Shown: positions 47,672 to 56,755 of the stretch, piece after piece
Position numbering within the stretch: position 1 is the stretch's first letter
Layout: every line of letters starts with the position of its first letter
Assembly (NCBI RefSeq): GCF_000422985.1
Contig: NZ_KE383966.1
Span: forward strand, 289,829-353,828
DNA: 64,000 nucleotides
Source: Erythrobacter cryptus DSM 12079
GTDB lineage: Bacteria; Pseudomonadota; Alphaproteobacteria; Sphingomonadales; Sphingomonadaceae
Reading direction: 5' to 3'
Notes under the pieces: generated by a model
Told to the model about the DNA's origin: nothing
The model's input: the letters and a program-made list of their open reading frames with translations, nothing else
Database searches by the model: none
Made by a program: the position numbers and the translations under genes

Positions 47672-48995
47672 GCTGCCCTCCGCGGATCGTCGGCCATGCC
47701 GCCAAGCTCATGAACCAGACGAGCCAGCCCATCGACGCGGAGGCGGATATCGACGCCTCCCTGTCCGACCTCGACGCGCTCCACGAGGAGCTGGACGATG
47801 CGGGCCTGCTCGGCGGGGAACAGCTCGTCCCACAGCGGGTCGAGCCCTTCGAGCGCGTCCCTCACCTCGGCCTCGGACAAACCGTCGATCTCGGGTCGCG
47901 CCGACCGCCATGTGCCGACGATCACCTCCGGGGCACGAAGGAGGCCGCGTAGTTGGTCGACCACCGCGCCCTCGATCTCGGCGGCGGGCACGCGTCCCAC
48001 CGGGCAAGCATCGGCGCCGCGCTTCAGAACCGACTGGCTGACGTAGTAGCGGTAGAGCTTGTCGCCGCGCCGCGTGTGCGTCGGCGTCATGGCGCAGCCG
48101 GTCGGCCCGAAGATGAGACCCTTCAGCAGGGCCGGGGTCGCGGCCCGTGTCCGGCCCGCGCGCACCCTCGGGCTCTCGCGCAGGATTCCATGCACCTTGT
48201 CCCACAAGGCGCGCGTGATGATAGCTTCGTGCTCTCCGGGATAGGCGGTCCCCTTGTGCACGGCGTCACCGATATAGACCCGGTTGTTGAGCAGCTTGTA
48301 GAGGAAGCCCTTGTCCACGAGACGTCCGCGCCGCGTCCGCACGCCTTCGGCCGCGAGTGCCCGGGCCAACGCGGTCGCCGAACCCACCTCGACGAAGCGC
48401 TCGAAGATCATCCGGACCGTCGCGGCCTCGGCATCATTGATCACCAGCTTGCGGTCCCGGACCTCGTAGCCGAGCGGCACGAAGCCGCCCATCCACATGC
48501 CGCGTTTGCTCGAGGCGGCGATCTTGTCGCGGATGCGCTCGCCGATCACCTCGCGCTCGAACTGGGCGAAGCTGAGCAGGATGTTGAGCGTCAGCCGCCC
48601 CATGGACGTCGTGGTGTTGAACGACTGGGTCACGCTGACGAAGGTGACGCCGCCGCGATCGAACACCTCGACCAGCTTGGCGAAATCCATCAGCGAGCGG
48701 CTGAGCCGGTCGATCTTGTAGACGACGACCACGTCGATCCGGCCGTCCTCGATGTCGGCAAGCAGGCGCTTCAGCGCCGGCCGGTCCAGCGTGCCGCCGG
48801 AGAAGCCGCCATCGTCGTAGCGGTCGCGGAGCAGCACCCAGCCCTCGGCCTTCTGGCTCGCGGTGTAGGCCTCGCAAGCCTCGCGCTGGGCATCGAGGCT
48901 GTTGAACTCCATCTCCAGCCCTTCTTCCGTCGACTTGCGCGTATAGACCGCGCAGCGCAGCTTGCGGATGGGTTTGGCAGATGCGGGCGATTTCG

Positions 48996-48999
<4 letters not shown>
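47668..48999 (-). CDS. Large serine recombinase
   Basis: The 443-residue protein has an N-terminal resolvase domain with the catalytic serine in CAVYTRKSTEEGLE, followed by YDDGGFSGGTLDRPAL and VVYKIDRLSRSLMDF. Then come the recombinase domain (FGVLVVKG-type: GFVPLGYEV...LVINDAEAATVRMIF) and a degenerate zinc-ribbon/coiled-coil C-terminus. It joins DNA at attachment sites and would mobilise the phage-like element. ATG 48999 overlaps the DUF2924 stop (ATGA). Confidence 0.93.
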
Positions 49000-49444
<445 letters not shown>

Positions 49445-49448
<4 letters not shown>

Positions 49449-49648
49449 GCGTCTCCTTTGCAAATTGGAGTTCCATGACCGCTCCGGTCGGGCGGGAAGT
49501 GAAGGCAACTTTCTCCGCGGTCGCCAAATACTTGCCTTGACTGGCGTGCCTTGAGCCGAACCAGCCCGCGCGCAAGAATCCTGCAGACCTCCCCGATTCG
49601 CTCGTCCGGCGTCATATGCCCGGGGTGGATCGGGTTCGGCATGTCCAT
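49445..49648 (-). CDS. Small recombinase-module protein
   Basis: This 67-residue frame overlaps the DUF2924 start by four bases. The MTPDERIGEVCRILARGLVRLKAR helix and the GESCLHFPPDRSGHGTP tail are a pattern I recognise from genes preceding DUF2924 in alphaproteobacterial elements. No function is assigned. ATG 49648 is chosen; a GTG at 49660 is possible. Confidence 0.65.
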
Positions 49649-49662
49649 CGCAGAGGTCACCT

Positions 49663-49680
49663 AAGGGATTGGATTCCCTT
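49663..49680. promoter_or_regulatory. Inverted repeat in divergent promoter region
   Basis: AAGGGA-TTGGAT-TCCCTT has 6-base arms. It lies between the minus-strand recombinase module and the plus-strand replication block, where a lysogeny-type switch would be expected. No repressor gene is obvious nearby. Confidence 0.35.
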
Positions 49681-49799
49681 GGCCTCTACTCACGGTGCGG
49701 ACGATCCGTCCCAAGATGATGGCTTTTGAATCGACTCCGCCAGGCATTTGCGATAAGAACATAAGACGAACAAATGCGAGGCAATCATGGGCGGCTGAG

Positions 49800-51047
49800 A
49801 TGGCTAAGAACCTGAAGAAATTCGTCAATCCCAAGTTCACGCGGACCGTTGATCTTGGCTTGCTGAGTCGCCTGTTCGAGCGCCACCGCGAGGCGCTGAA
49901 TGGGCTGGACCTTGGGGTCTTCAGGGATGAGGCGGCGCAGGACGATGCTCGAAGCGCCGTCCAGGATTTCTTCGCGGGACCGGAAGAGAACTATCCAGAG
50001 GGACTCGTCGCCGACCTGCACCGGATCGCCGAGATCGGCAACGCGGCAGGCCTCGACATCATCCTTCAGCAGGCCGCGCGGCTCGGGATACGCGTGATAC
50101 CCGAAGCGAAGGGTGACGAGCCGGAGGCTCACCAGGATCCCAAGCACGTCGCCCTGCGCGTCTTCCTCGACCATCCCGATGTCTTCGACGCCGCGTCGGA
50201 CATGATGGCGCTCATGGCGCGCACGTCGCTCGCTGAGTTCGTGGGCCGCGACGAAGGCGTTGAGGCGATCATGGACGATCGCGCAAAGGCTGAGTTTGAA
50301 ACCGCCGCCCCCGCGATGTTCGAACAGGATCTCCGCAGCAACTATTGTCGTGCCGGCTGGTATGACGATGCCGACGAACTCGTCCTGGTGATTGAGCACG
50401 GTTCTCCGATCACCACGACCGATGTCCTGCAAAAGGACAAAAAGCGCGTGATCAGCTTCCGCGCCGCCGAGCACGCGGTGCTTTCCTACAGTTCCACGAC
50501 AGGCCTGTTGAAGATCGGCGGCGTGGCCAAGGCGCGCCGTGCCGATCTCGCGGAGTTATTCGCAGACAAGATTCTCGGGAAACCCGAATTCTTCGCCGGC
50601 GACGACGCCCAGAACCTCTACACGCTCGACCCGGTGCAGCGCGCGGGCTTCGGCTTCGCGTTCAACCATGACTTCGATCCGGGCATCCAGCGGGTCCAGA
50701 TCACCGAGGTCCAGGTCGACCGCGTTGGCGCCGATCCGAAGACCGGCGAGACACGAACCTTCTACTCCTATGTTGCGCGCGACGGACGCGACAATGCACT
50801 GGCCAGGTTGGGCGAGATGATGCGGGGCGCTAGTCTCGGGTCGGATTGGCGCCTCAACCACATCGTCATCCGCGTCCATTTCGCGACCGGCGGCAAGTCG
50901 GCGAAGAAGGTGACCGTCAAGCTGAAGCCGCCGGCACACGCCATGTTCAAGCGTCAGCAGTTCGAGGGCCGGATCATGACGCTCCTTCGCCGCAACGGAC
51001 TGCTCAATGACCGAGACGCTGCCCAGGCTGCTGTTGCGGCTGAGTGA
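49800..51047 (+). CDS. Unknown element protein (415 aa)
   Basis: A soluble mixed alpha/beta protein with no recognised family. It begins MAKNLKKFVNPKFTRTVDLGLLSRLFERHRE. Mid-protein it has a hydrophobic-polar block (ADELVLVIEHGSPITTTDVLQKDKKRVISFRAAEHAVLSYSSTTGLLKIGG) and near the end GKSAKKVTVKLKPPAHAMFKRQQFEGRI. It overlaps the next gene by 41 bases, so the two are tightly paired. The start is chosen at ATG 49800, since the upstream frame has no coding character. Confidence 0.75.
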   Translation: MAKNLKKFVNPKFTRTVDLGLLSRLFERHREALNGLDLGVFRDEAAQDDARSAVQDFFAGPEENYPEGLVADLHRIAEIGNAAGLDIILQQAARLGIRVIPEAKGDEPEAHQDPKHVALRVFLDHPDVFDAASDMMALMARTSLAEFVGRDEGVEAIMDDRAKAEFETAAPAMFEQDLRSNYCRAGWYDDADELVLVIEHGSPITTTDVLQKDKKRVISFRAAEHAVLSYSSTTGLLKIGGVAKARRADLAELFADKILGKPEFFAGDDAQNLYTLDPVQRAGFGFAFNHDFDPGIQRVQITEVQVDRVGADPKTGETRTFYSYVARDGRDNALARLGEMMRGASLGSDWRLNHIVIRVHFATGGKSAKKVTVKLKPPAHAMFKRQQFEGRIMTLLRRNGLLNDRDAAQAAVAAE

Positions 51048-51942
51048 GACGGGCGATCCCGCAATCCTTTGGGGCCGACAGGCTGCGCCTCATGCCGGGC
51101 GTGATTTCGAGCGGCTGCTCGATCATGGCGTCCTGGTCGAGCAGGCGCCAGCGACGGAATGGGATGTGTGCCCCGCCTGCGATTGCGGTCTCGACGCGCG
51201 GCCCATCCATCAGGTCAACGGACGACATATCGCGGTTTGCCCGACGGACCGGCGCAGCGACCTCGTTCTCGGCGATGACGATCTGCGGAGCTTTCGAATT
51301 CATCCTTCCGCGCTGGTCCGCGAAATCGCCATGGCGTCCGGGTTCGGAGGCACGCCGGCGCCGGTGGCGGCAGGCGTCTGGCATCTGGGGGAGACGTCGG
51401 ACCAGCGGGCGCTGTTCCTCGCACTGTCGCGGGATGCAGTGCTTCAACCGGGAATGATCGGCCTGATGCGTTCGGCCGCCCGGTCGTCGCCCATCATAGT
51501 GATCGCGCCCGCGATGGCGGCGGACGAACTCGCCCGCTTCGTCGAAGCTGCGATCTCCGTCATGTCGATTGACGGTTGTCTGGGCAGGAACGCGACGGGC
51601 TTCGCGATCGACCTTTCGAAGCTGGAATCCGCTGCGACTTTCGAGCCGCGTCTGGTCATTTTCCGTCAGAGCCAGCGGGTGATCCTGGATGGCATCGAGA
51701 TGCACATCCCGCAGCAGCCGTTCAAGCTTCTCGTGATTCTGGCCGAGGCTGTGGGAACTCGGAAAGGCCATTTGACCCCGCAGGAAATCGAGGCCGAGAA
51801 CAGCGGCCGCAGCGCTGGCGACCTGATCCGTGACCTGAGAAATGCACTTCACGACGATCAGAAGACGCTGATCAGGACCCGCCAAAGCCCGACCCGCTAT
51901 TTCCTGGGGCTGGCTGCTGGAGAGTTTGATCTGCGGCCATAG
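51007..51942 (+). CDS. Unknown protein with zinc-ribbon-like Cys pairs
   Basis: A 311-residue protein with CPACDCGLDARPIHQVNGRHIAVCP near residue 58, a possible zinc-binding site. A middle alpha/beta region contains SPIIVIAPAMAADELARFVEAA. The C-terminal part (about 225-300) looks like a winged helix (QPFKLLVILAEAVGTRKGHLTPQEIEAENSGRSAGDLIRDLRNAL), as in OmpR-type DNA-binding domains. It is paired with the preceding gene by overlap. Possibly a regulator; inference only. Confidence 0.7.
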   Translation: MTETLPRLLLRLSETGDPAILWGRQAAPHAGRDFERLLDHGVLVEQAPATEWDVCPACDCGLDARPIHQVNGRHIAVCPTDRRSDLVLGDDDLRSFRIHPSALVREIAMASGFGGTPAPVAAGVWHLGETSDQRALFLALSRDAVLQPGMIGLMRSAARSSPIIVIAPAMAADELARFVEAAISVMSIDGCLGRNATGFAIDLSKLESAATFEPRLVIFRQSQRVILDGIEMHIPQQPFKLLVILAEAVGTRKGHLTPQEIEAENSGRSAGDLIRDLRNALHDDQKTLIRTRQSPTRYFLGLAAGEFDLRP

Positions 51943-52037
51943 GGCAGCTGGCCCGCGTCTCGGCCCGTCTTCCCATTCTCGCCCATCCCAAACCCATCCC
52001 GCTCCCACCTGACGGATCGGCGGCTTCGGCAGGCTTG

Positions 52038-52059
52038 AGGTCATCAACAGTAATGACCT
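52038..52059. promoter_or_regulatory. Inverted repeat before sigma-like gene
   Basis: AGGTCAT-N8-ATGACCT has perfect 7-base arms, ending six bases before the start codon at 52066. It could be an operator or an mRNA hairpin controlling translation of the sigma-like gene. Confidence 0.4.
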
Positions 52060-52065
52060 GAGGCC

Positions 52066-52647
52066 ATGCCGATGCATTCTTCCATTTCCCGAGACGACCT
52101 TCAGATCCTGCTTCATGAGGCGGACATTGCGGCGCGCCGTCTGGTCCGCCAGCTGCGGCTTCCCCGCACCGATCTCGACGATGTCCGCCAGGACCTGCTC
52201 GTCGATCTGATCGCCCGGCTTCCCGCCTATGACGCAGATCGCGGCACGCTCGGCGCCTTTGCCGGCGCCATCCTCACCAACAGGGCGACGCGCATCGCCA
52301 ACAAGGTGAAGCGGGAGCGCCGGATGTATGGCGCGACGCGGATCTCGCTCGATGAGGTCATTCCCGAGAGCGACGGGCTGACCCGCGGCGACCTCATCGC
52401 CGAAGCCGACGGGCTGTCAGCACTCTTCGGCCAGCCCGTCGATGCATTCGCCGCCGCCGAGGAACGTCTCGATGTTGAGCGCGGTCTTGGCTCGCTCGAA
52501 CCCGCCGACGGCGCTCTCTGTGCAGCCCTTTCCCGCACCACTGTCGATCGCCTTGCGGCGAGCGGCCATGGCGCCCGCAGCAGCCTCTACCGCCGCGTCA
52601 AGGACATCCGCCTTGCCCTGACGGCGATCGGCGTCCGGGCCGCGTGA
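52066..52647 (+). CDS. RNA polymerase sigma-70 region 2-like protein
   Basis: The 193-residue protein has a sigma region 2 signature (RRLVRQLRLPRTDLDDVRQDLLVDLIARLPAYDADRGTLGAFAGAILTNRATRIANKVKRERRM), typical of ECF-type factors. The C-terminal half (SRTTVDRLAASGHGARSSLYRRVKDIRLAL) could form region 4-like helices. It may direct polymerase to element promoters or act as a phage regulator. It opens the replication block. Confidence 0.78.
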   Translation: MPMHSSISRDDLQILLHEADIAARRLVRQLRLPRTDLDDVRQDLLVDLIARLPAYDADRGTLGAFAGAILTNRATRIANKVKRERRMYGATRISLDEVIPESDGLTRGDLIAEADGLSALFGQPVDAFAAAEERLDVERGLGSLEPADGALCAALSRTTVDRLAASGHGARSSLYRRVKDIRLALTAIGVRAA

Positions 52648-52681
52648 GACGGTTCGGCGAGCGCGTGAGTAGGAGCCCATC

Positions 52682-53023
52682 ATGAACGTCATTGCATCCA
52701 GATTCCCCGCTGTCCGGAAGCCGCTCACCGAGATCGATCTCTGCGGCTGGGTCGGTCAGGCAGCACCCGGCGACATCCTCGAATATCACCGTGGATTCCT
52801 CGCGCTCGACACCATGCCGCAGGGCACGCGCCTTGCCGAGCGGGAGCGGGCGGAACTCGCCCGCGTCGCGCGCCGCGCCTGGTGGGCAGCCGAGCGCGGA
52901 CTGATCCATCTCGTGCAGCGTCGCCACCGGTCGGACGATTACAGCTATCTGGCCATCGCCCGGCCGAAGCCGAAGCAGGCCTCGGTTTCGCTGTCTTCAC
53001 TCCTGCTGGCGGAGGTGGCGTGA
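52682..53023 (+). CDS. Unknown small element protein (113 aa)
   Basis: Soluble, with TEIDLCGWVGQAAPGDILEYHRGFLALDTMPQGTRLAERERAELARVARRAWWAAERGLIHLVQRRH. This looks like an intact compact domain of beta strands followed by helices, with aromatic and histidine-rich content. No family is recognised. Its stop overlaps the next start (TGATG). Confidence 0.7.
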   Translation: MNVIASRFPAVRKPLTEIDLCGWVGQAAPGDILEYHRGFLALDTMPQGTRLAERERAELARVARRAWWAAERGLIHLVQRRHRSDDYSYLAIARPKPKQASVSLSSLLLAEVA

Positions 53024-53517
53024 TGGCGCCAGCTCGCGGCAACCGCCCCAGCCTCGACGACATCCGCACCATGCCGGTCAGCGAGATCGCCACGCTTCCG
53101 GCGGAGCATTTGGCGCTGCTCCAGGAGGATGCCGATGCCGCCCTGGATGCCGCCAAGCGGCTCAAGGAGTGGCTCGAAGGAGCGATTGCGCTTCGCTACG
53201 CCGACGCGGCAGCGACGGTGCGCCGGGCCGAGGGCAAGGACACCGGCCTCGTTCGTTTCGAGGACGGCGCCGTCGTCGTCGCTGCCGATCTCCCGAAGAA
53301 GGTCGATTGGGACCAATCGCTGCTCGCCGCGCTCGTCGAGCGCATCCGTGCGGGCGGGGAGAACCCGACCGATTACGTCGACATCGGCTTCAAGGTCCCC
53401 GAGCGCAAGTACACCGCCTGGCCCACCGCCATCCGCGAGGCCTTCGCCGCCGCCCGCACGGTGCGGACCGCCAAGCCGACCTTCCGTCTCACCATCAAAT
53501 CCGAGGATGCCCGATGA
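53023..53517 (+). CDS. Unknown element protein (164 aa)
   Basis: Helical N-terminal half (DDIRTMPVSEIATLPAEHLALLQEDADAALDAAKRLKEWLEGAIALRYADAAATVRRAEGKDTG). A segment follows (VVVAADLPKKVDWDQSLLAALVERIRAGGENPTDYVDIGFKVPERKYTAWPTAIREAF) resembling proteins that accompany phage recombination ATPases. No assigned function. It overlaps the next gene by four bases (ATGA). Confidence 0.7.
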   Translation: MAPARGNRPSLDDIRTMPVSEIATLPAEHLALLQEDADAALDAAKRLKEWLEGAIALRYADAAATVRRAEGKDTGLVRFEDGAVVVAADLPKKVDWDQSLLAALVERIRAGGENPTDYVDIGFKVPERKYTAWPTAIREAFAAARTVRTAKPTFRLTIKSEDAR

Positions 53518-53813
53518 CCAGCTCTGCTGCCCTGACCGAGATCCGCAAGCGCCACTACGCGCTCGAAGCGCTGCCCGCCACCATCGTCATTCCGGCGCTC
53601 GGCGAGATCCGCCGCGAGCAGGTGGTCAAGCCGATCGAGGACGCCACGCTCGACGACATCGCCTTCGCCTTGCTGGGCGTCGAGGCAGAGTTCAGCGCCG
53701 TCGGCGACCGCCTGCACGCCTTGCGCAAGCTCTATGGTCTCGCCCGGCAGGCCGGCGCGCACGGGAGTGAGCGCGCGCTCGATGTCGCGTCGCGCAACAC
53801 GGGAGGCCGCTGA
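53514..53813 (+). CDS. Unknown small element protein (99 aa)
   Basis: MTSSAALTEIRKRHYALEALPATIVIPALGEIRREQVVKPIEDATLDDIAFALLGVEAEFSAVGDRLHALRKLY is compact and alpha-helical, with no known domain. It is coupled to both neighbours by overlapping start and stop codons in the conserved order preceding the RecA-like ATPase. Confidence 0.7.
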   Translation: MTSSAALTEIRKRHYALEALPATIVIPALGEIRREQVVKPIEDATLDDIAFALLGVEAEFSAVGDRLHALRKLYGLARQAGAHGSERALDVASRNTGGR

Positions 53814-54646
53814 TGGCGCTGCGCATCGTTAGCGCCGACGAACGGCTGTCTGCGGCCGGCGCCAAGACCACCATGGCGATCTTCGGCCCGAGCGGCGTCG
53901 GCAAGACATCCTTGCTGAAATCACTGCCGCCTGCCGAGACCCTCTGCATCGACCTCGAGGCAGGCATGAAGTCCGTCCAGGACTGGCCCGGCGACAGCAT
54001 CCCGGTGCGCACTTTCGCCGACGCCCTCGACATCGGCTGTCTCGTCGGCGGGGTCAATCCGTCCGCCGACCCGAGCGGCTTCTTCTCTGAGGCGCATTAC
54101 CAGCATCTCAGGGAAAGCTATTCCGAGCTCGTTCAGATGATTGCGGGCAAGCGCATCATTTTCGTCGACTCGATCACCGACCTTACGCGCCAGGCCATGG
54201 CCTGGGCGAAGACCCGGCCCGAGGCCTTCTCCGACAAGACTGGCAAGCCGGACACCCGCGGCGCCTATGGCCTGCTCGCCCGCGAGGTCATCGGCCTGCT
54301 CAAGCATCTGCAGCACGCTCCCGGAAAGACCGTGATCTTCGTCGGCATCCTCGAACGCGTCACCGACGAGTTCAACCGCACGACCTGGCAGCCGCAGATG
54401 GAAGGCGGCAAGGCCGGCCGCGAGCTCCCTGGCATCGTGGATCAGGTCATCACGATGAGCCTGTTCGCGCGCGACGGCGACGGCTGGCGGCATGAGCCCG
54501 AGCGCGGCGAAGACCGCCGGCTCGTCTGCCGCTCCGGCAACCCCTGGGGCCTTCCGGCCAAGGACCGCTCCGGCCGCCTCGATGTGACCGAGCCGCCGGA
54601 TCTCGACGCGCTGCTCTCCAAGATCAATTCAACCCGGAAAGGATGA
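53813..54646 (+). CDS. RecA-like ATP-binding protein (phage-type, AAA_24)
   Basis: The 277-residue protein has Walker A IFGPSGVGKTSLL near residue 22, a CIDLEAGM acidic segment near 46, Walker B KRIIFVDSITDLTRQ near 110 and a KTVIFVGILERVTDEF strand near 175. This RecA/Sak4-like organisation is common in phage recombination/replication modules. It is followed directly by a putative ssDNA-binding protein, the usual partner. It acts in the cytosol on DNA by inference. Confidence 0.82.
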   Translation: MALRIVSADERLSAAGAKTTMAIFGPSGVGKTSLLKSLPPAETLCIDLEAGMKSVQDWPGDSIPVRTFADALDIGCLVGGVNPSADPSGFFSEAHYQHLRESYSELVQMIAGKRIIFVDSITDLTRQAMAWAKTRPEAFSDKTGKPDTRGAYGLLAREVIGLLKHLQHAPGKTVIFVGILERVTDEFNRTTWQPQMEGGKAGRELPGIVDQVITMSLFARDGDGWRHEPERGEDRRLVCRSGNPWGLPAKDRSGRLDVTEPPDLDALLSKINSTRKG

Positions 54647-54652
54647 CGAGTC

Positions 54653-55387
54653 ATGAGCTTCGACATGAATGACGCCGAGCCGCAGAAGAGCGGCGAACTG
54701 ATCCCCGATGGCACCTTCGCCAAGGTCACCATGACCATCCGGCCGGGCGGGACGGACGGTCAGAGCGAGATTGACCGGGGGCTCCTCAAGGCCTCGAACG
54801 CGCCCGGCAGCGACGTGCTGATGGTGGATGCCGAGTTCACCGTCGCCGAGGGCCCGCACGTTCGGCGCAAATTCTGGCAGATGTTCACCGTCTCCGGCGG
54901 CAAGGTCGACGAACACGGCGTCTCGATCGGCTGGAAGATCTCCAAGGGCAGCTTCCGCGCGATGATCGACAGCGCGCTCGGGCTCGATCCGCAAGACATG
55001 AGCGAGGCAGCGAAGGCGAAGCGGATCCTGCGCGGTCTGGCCGACCTCAACGGCATCACCTTCGTCGCCAAGATCAAGGTCGAGCCCAACGACGACCCGC
55101 GCTACGGCGACAGCAACAAGCTCGACCGTGTGGTTCTGCCGAGCGAACCGGAATGGCGGAAGGTGATGGACGGAGAGGTCCTGGCGCCGAGCCCCAGCAC
55201 CCGCGCGCGACCCAAGGCTGCATCGCCCGCAGCTCCGGCCTGGGGGCAGACCGTCGCATCGCCGCCCGCGAGCGCTGCCCCGGCCTGGAGCCGGCCGGCA
55301 CAGCCGGGCACGGCTCCGGCAACGGCCCCGGCAGCCACACCTGCTGCGACGCCGGCCCCGAGTGGCCCGGCCTGGCTCAACACCTGA
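54653..55387 (+). CDS. Putative single-stranded DNA-binding/DUF669-like protein
   Basis: The 244-residue protein has an N-terminal beta-rich domain (GELIPDGTFAKVTMTIRPGG through VRRKFWQMFTVSGGKVDEHGVSIGWKISKGSFRAMIDSALG) resembling phage ssDNA-binding proteins such as DUF669. The C-terminal 75 residues are Pro/Ala-rich and disordered with a short hydrophobic end (SGPAWLNT), as SSB tails often are. It lies six bases after the RecA-like gene. Confidence 0.72.
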   Translation: MSFDMNDAEPQKSGELIPDGTFAKVTMTIRPGGTDGQSEIDRGLLKASNAPGSDVLMVDAEFTVAEGPHVRRKFWQMFTVSGGKVDEHGVSIGWKISKGSFRAMIDSALGLDPQDMSEAAKAKRILRGLADLNGITFVAKIKVEPNDDPRYGDSNKLDRVVLPSEPEWRKVMDGEVLAPSPSTRARPKAASPAAPAWGQTVASPPASAAPAWSRPAQPGTAPATAPAATPAATPAPSGPAWLNT

Positions 55388-55392
55388 CCGTC

Positions 55393-55620
55393 ATGACGGC
55401 CGATGAGTGGCAGGCGCACGTCACGCGCGAGGCAGCGAAGGCGATGGGACAATGGCTCGAAGGACGCGGAAGACTTCACCAGCCCATCGCCGCTCTCACG
55501 CTTCCCGAACTGGAAGCCATGGCGGCGAACGCGATCGCGCGGTTCATCGTCCTGGCCTCACACCGGATCAAGGATCAGCCGGACGACGCAGAGGACCTGA
55601 CCCGGCTCTTGCTCGGGTAG
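55393..55620 (+). CDS. Unknown small element protein (75 aa)
   Basis: ATG 55393, 5 bases after the preceding stop. The product TADEWQAHVTREAAKAMGQWLEGRGRLHQPIAALTLPELEAMAANAIARFIVLASHRI is helical with two amphipathic helices. Coding is well supported by composition. A second frame on the same strand overlaps it and reads into the DUF6511 gene. Confidence 0.65.
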   Translation: MTADEWQAHVTREAAKAMGQWLEGRGRLHQPIAALTLPELEAMAANAIARFIVLASHRIKDQPDDAEDLTRLLLG

Positions 55621-55976
55621 CCGTCTGCGCCGTCTGCGGACGTCAGGCGCGGGGCTTCGGCTACGTCCACCAGCTGCGCTGGGACCGCTTTCCTTACCAC
55701 CGCTTCTGCTCGATGCGCTGCCTCGATGTCGGCGCGGCGCTCGCCAAAAGGAACAACGGGATGATCGACAAGACCGACATGGAGACCCGAGCGATCAAGG
55801 AGGCGCGCCGGTTTCTCGCCGAGACGCTCACCGAGCTCGACCTGATGGCGCCGTTCTACGACCGGAAGCCGGAAGAGATCGACCGCATCATCGAGGCCTG
55901 CGTCGACGGGTTTCAGGAATCGATGCGGCGCCAGGCAGCCGCCCGCGACCCGCTCGACGACCCGATTCCCTTTTGA
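55455..55976 (+). CDS. DUF6511-like protein, start unclear
   Basis: The conserved part (VCAVCGRQARGFGYVHQLRWDRFPYHRFCSMRCLDVG, two Cys pairs as in a zinc ribbon, then ETRAIKEARRFLAETLTELDLMAPFYDRKPEEIDRIIEACVDGFQESMRR) begins only near 55614. No start codon lies near that point in frame. The nearest ATG upstream is 55455, inside the overlapping 75-residue gene. Either translation begins at 55455 or the two frames are joined by a -1 shift near 55610. Confidence 0.6.
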   Translation, partial: ARRTRKTSPAHRRSHASRTGSHGGERDRAVHRPGLTPDQGSAGRRRGPDPALARVAVCAVCGRQARGFGYVHQLRWDRFPYHRFCSMRCLDVGAALAKRNNGMIDKTDMETRAIKEARRFLAETLTELDLMAPFYDRKPEEIDRIIEACVDGFQESMRRQAAARDPLDDPIPF

Positions 55977-55984
55977 GGTGGCGC

Positions 55985-56755
55985 ATGGGAATCGATCTCA
56001 ACCACGGCTCCGGCTTTATCTATCGCCGCGTCGGCCACGCGATCAGCGTGTCCGATCGGGTCAATGCCCTGATCGATGCGGCGCTCGTCGCACGCAATTG
56101 CCGGCAGGCGCCGCGCAATTATCTCGGAGGCAGTCGGATCGGCGAGCCCTGCGCGCGCAAGCTCGTCTACGAGGTGACCCATACGCCCAAGGATGAGGGA
56201 CGGGATTTCGACGGCGCGATCCTGCGCATCTTCGACGCCGGCCACCAGTTCGAGACGCTCTCCATCTGCTGGCTGCGCGGCGCGGGCTTCGACCTTCGCA
56301 CCGAGCGCGCGGACGGCGGACAATTCGGGTTCGAGACGGCGGGCGGGAGACTGCGCGGCCACATCGACGGCGTGATCGTCGCTGGCCCCGATGTCGGTCT
56401 GCACTGGCCCGTGCTCTGGGAGCACAAGGCGCTCAACGCCAAATCCTGGAACGACCTGGTCAAGCGTGGCTTGCGCGCCTCCAAGCCGGTCTACTACGCA
56501 CAGGTCCAGCTCTACATGGGCTATCTGGAGCTGGAGACCGCCCTCGTCACGGCGCTCAACAAGGACACCGAGGCGCTCCACCACGAGGTGGTCGGGTTCG
56601 ATCCGCCCTTCGCGCAGGCGCTCTCCGACAAGGCCGTCGATATCCTGCGCGCCGTGGAAGCTGGCGAACTTCCACCGCGGATCGCCGCAGACCGAGATTT
56701 CTATCTCTGCCGCATGTGCGCCTATGCGGAGCGCTGCTGGGAGGGCGAGCGATGA
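55985..56755 (+). CDS. PD-(D/E)XK nuclease, Cas4/RecB-like
   Basis: The 256-residue protein has conserved RIGEPCARKLVYE at about 46-58 (first cluster cysteine), GHIDGVI (metal-binding aspartate) and VLWEHKAL (E-x-K catalytic motif). The C-terminal CRMCAYAERCW supplies three more cysteines, so a [4Fe-4S] cluster as in Cas4/AddB nucleases is likely. It probably resects DNA in phage recombination. ATG 55985 is chosen; a CGC-preceded in-frame codon upstream is less convincing. Confidence 0.85.
   Translation: MGIDLNHGSGFIYRRVGHAISVSDRVNALIDAALVARNCRQAPRNYLGGSRIGEPCARKLVYEVTHTPKDEGRDFDGAILRIFDAGHQFETLSICWLRGAGFDLRTERADGGQFGFETAGGRLRGHIDGVIVAGPDVGLHWPVLWEHKALNAKSWNDLVKRGLRASKPVYYAQVQLYMGYLELETALVTALNKDTEALHHEVVGFDPPFAQALSDKAVDILRAVEAGELPPRIAADRDFYLCRMCAYAERCWEGER

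Noticed and set aside
53813..54646. A chromosomal recA
   Set aside because: Walker motifs fit, but length and context match the short phage Sak4-like/AAA_24 group, not RecA.
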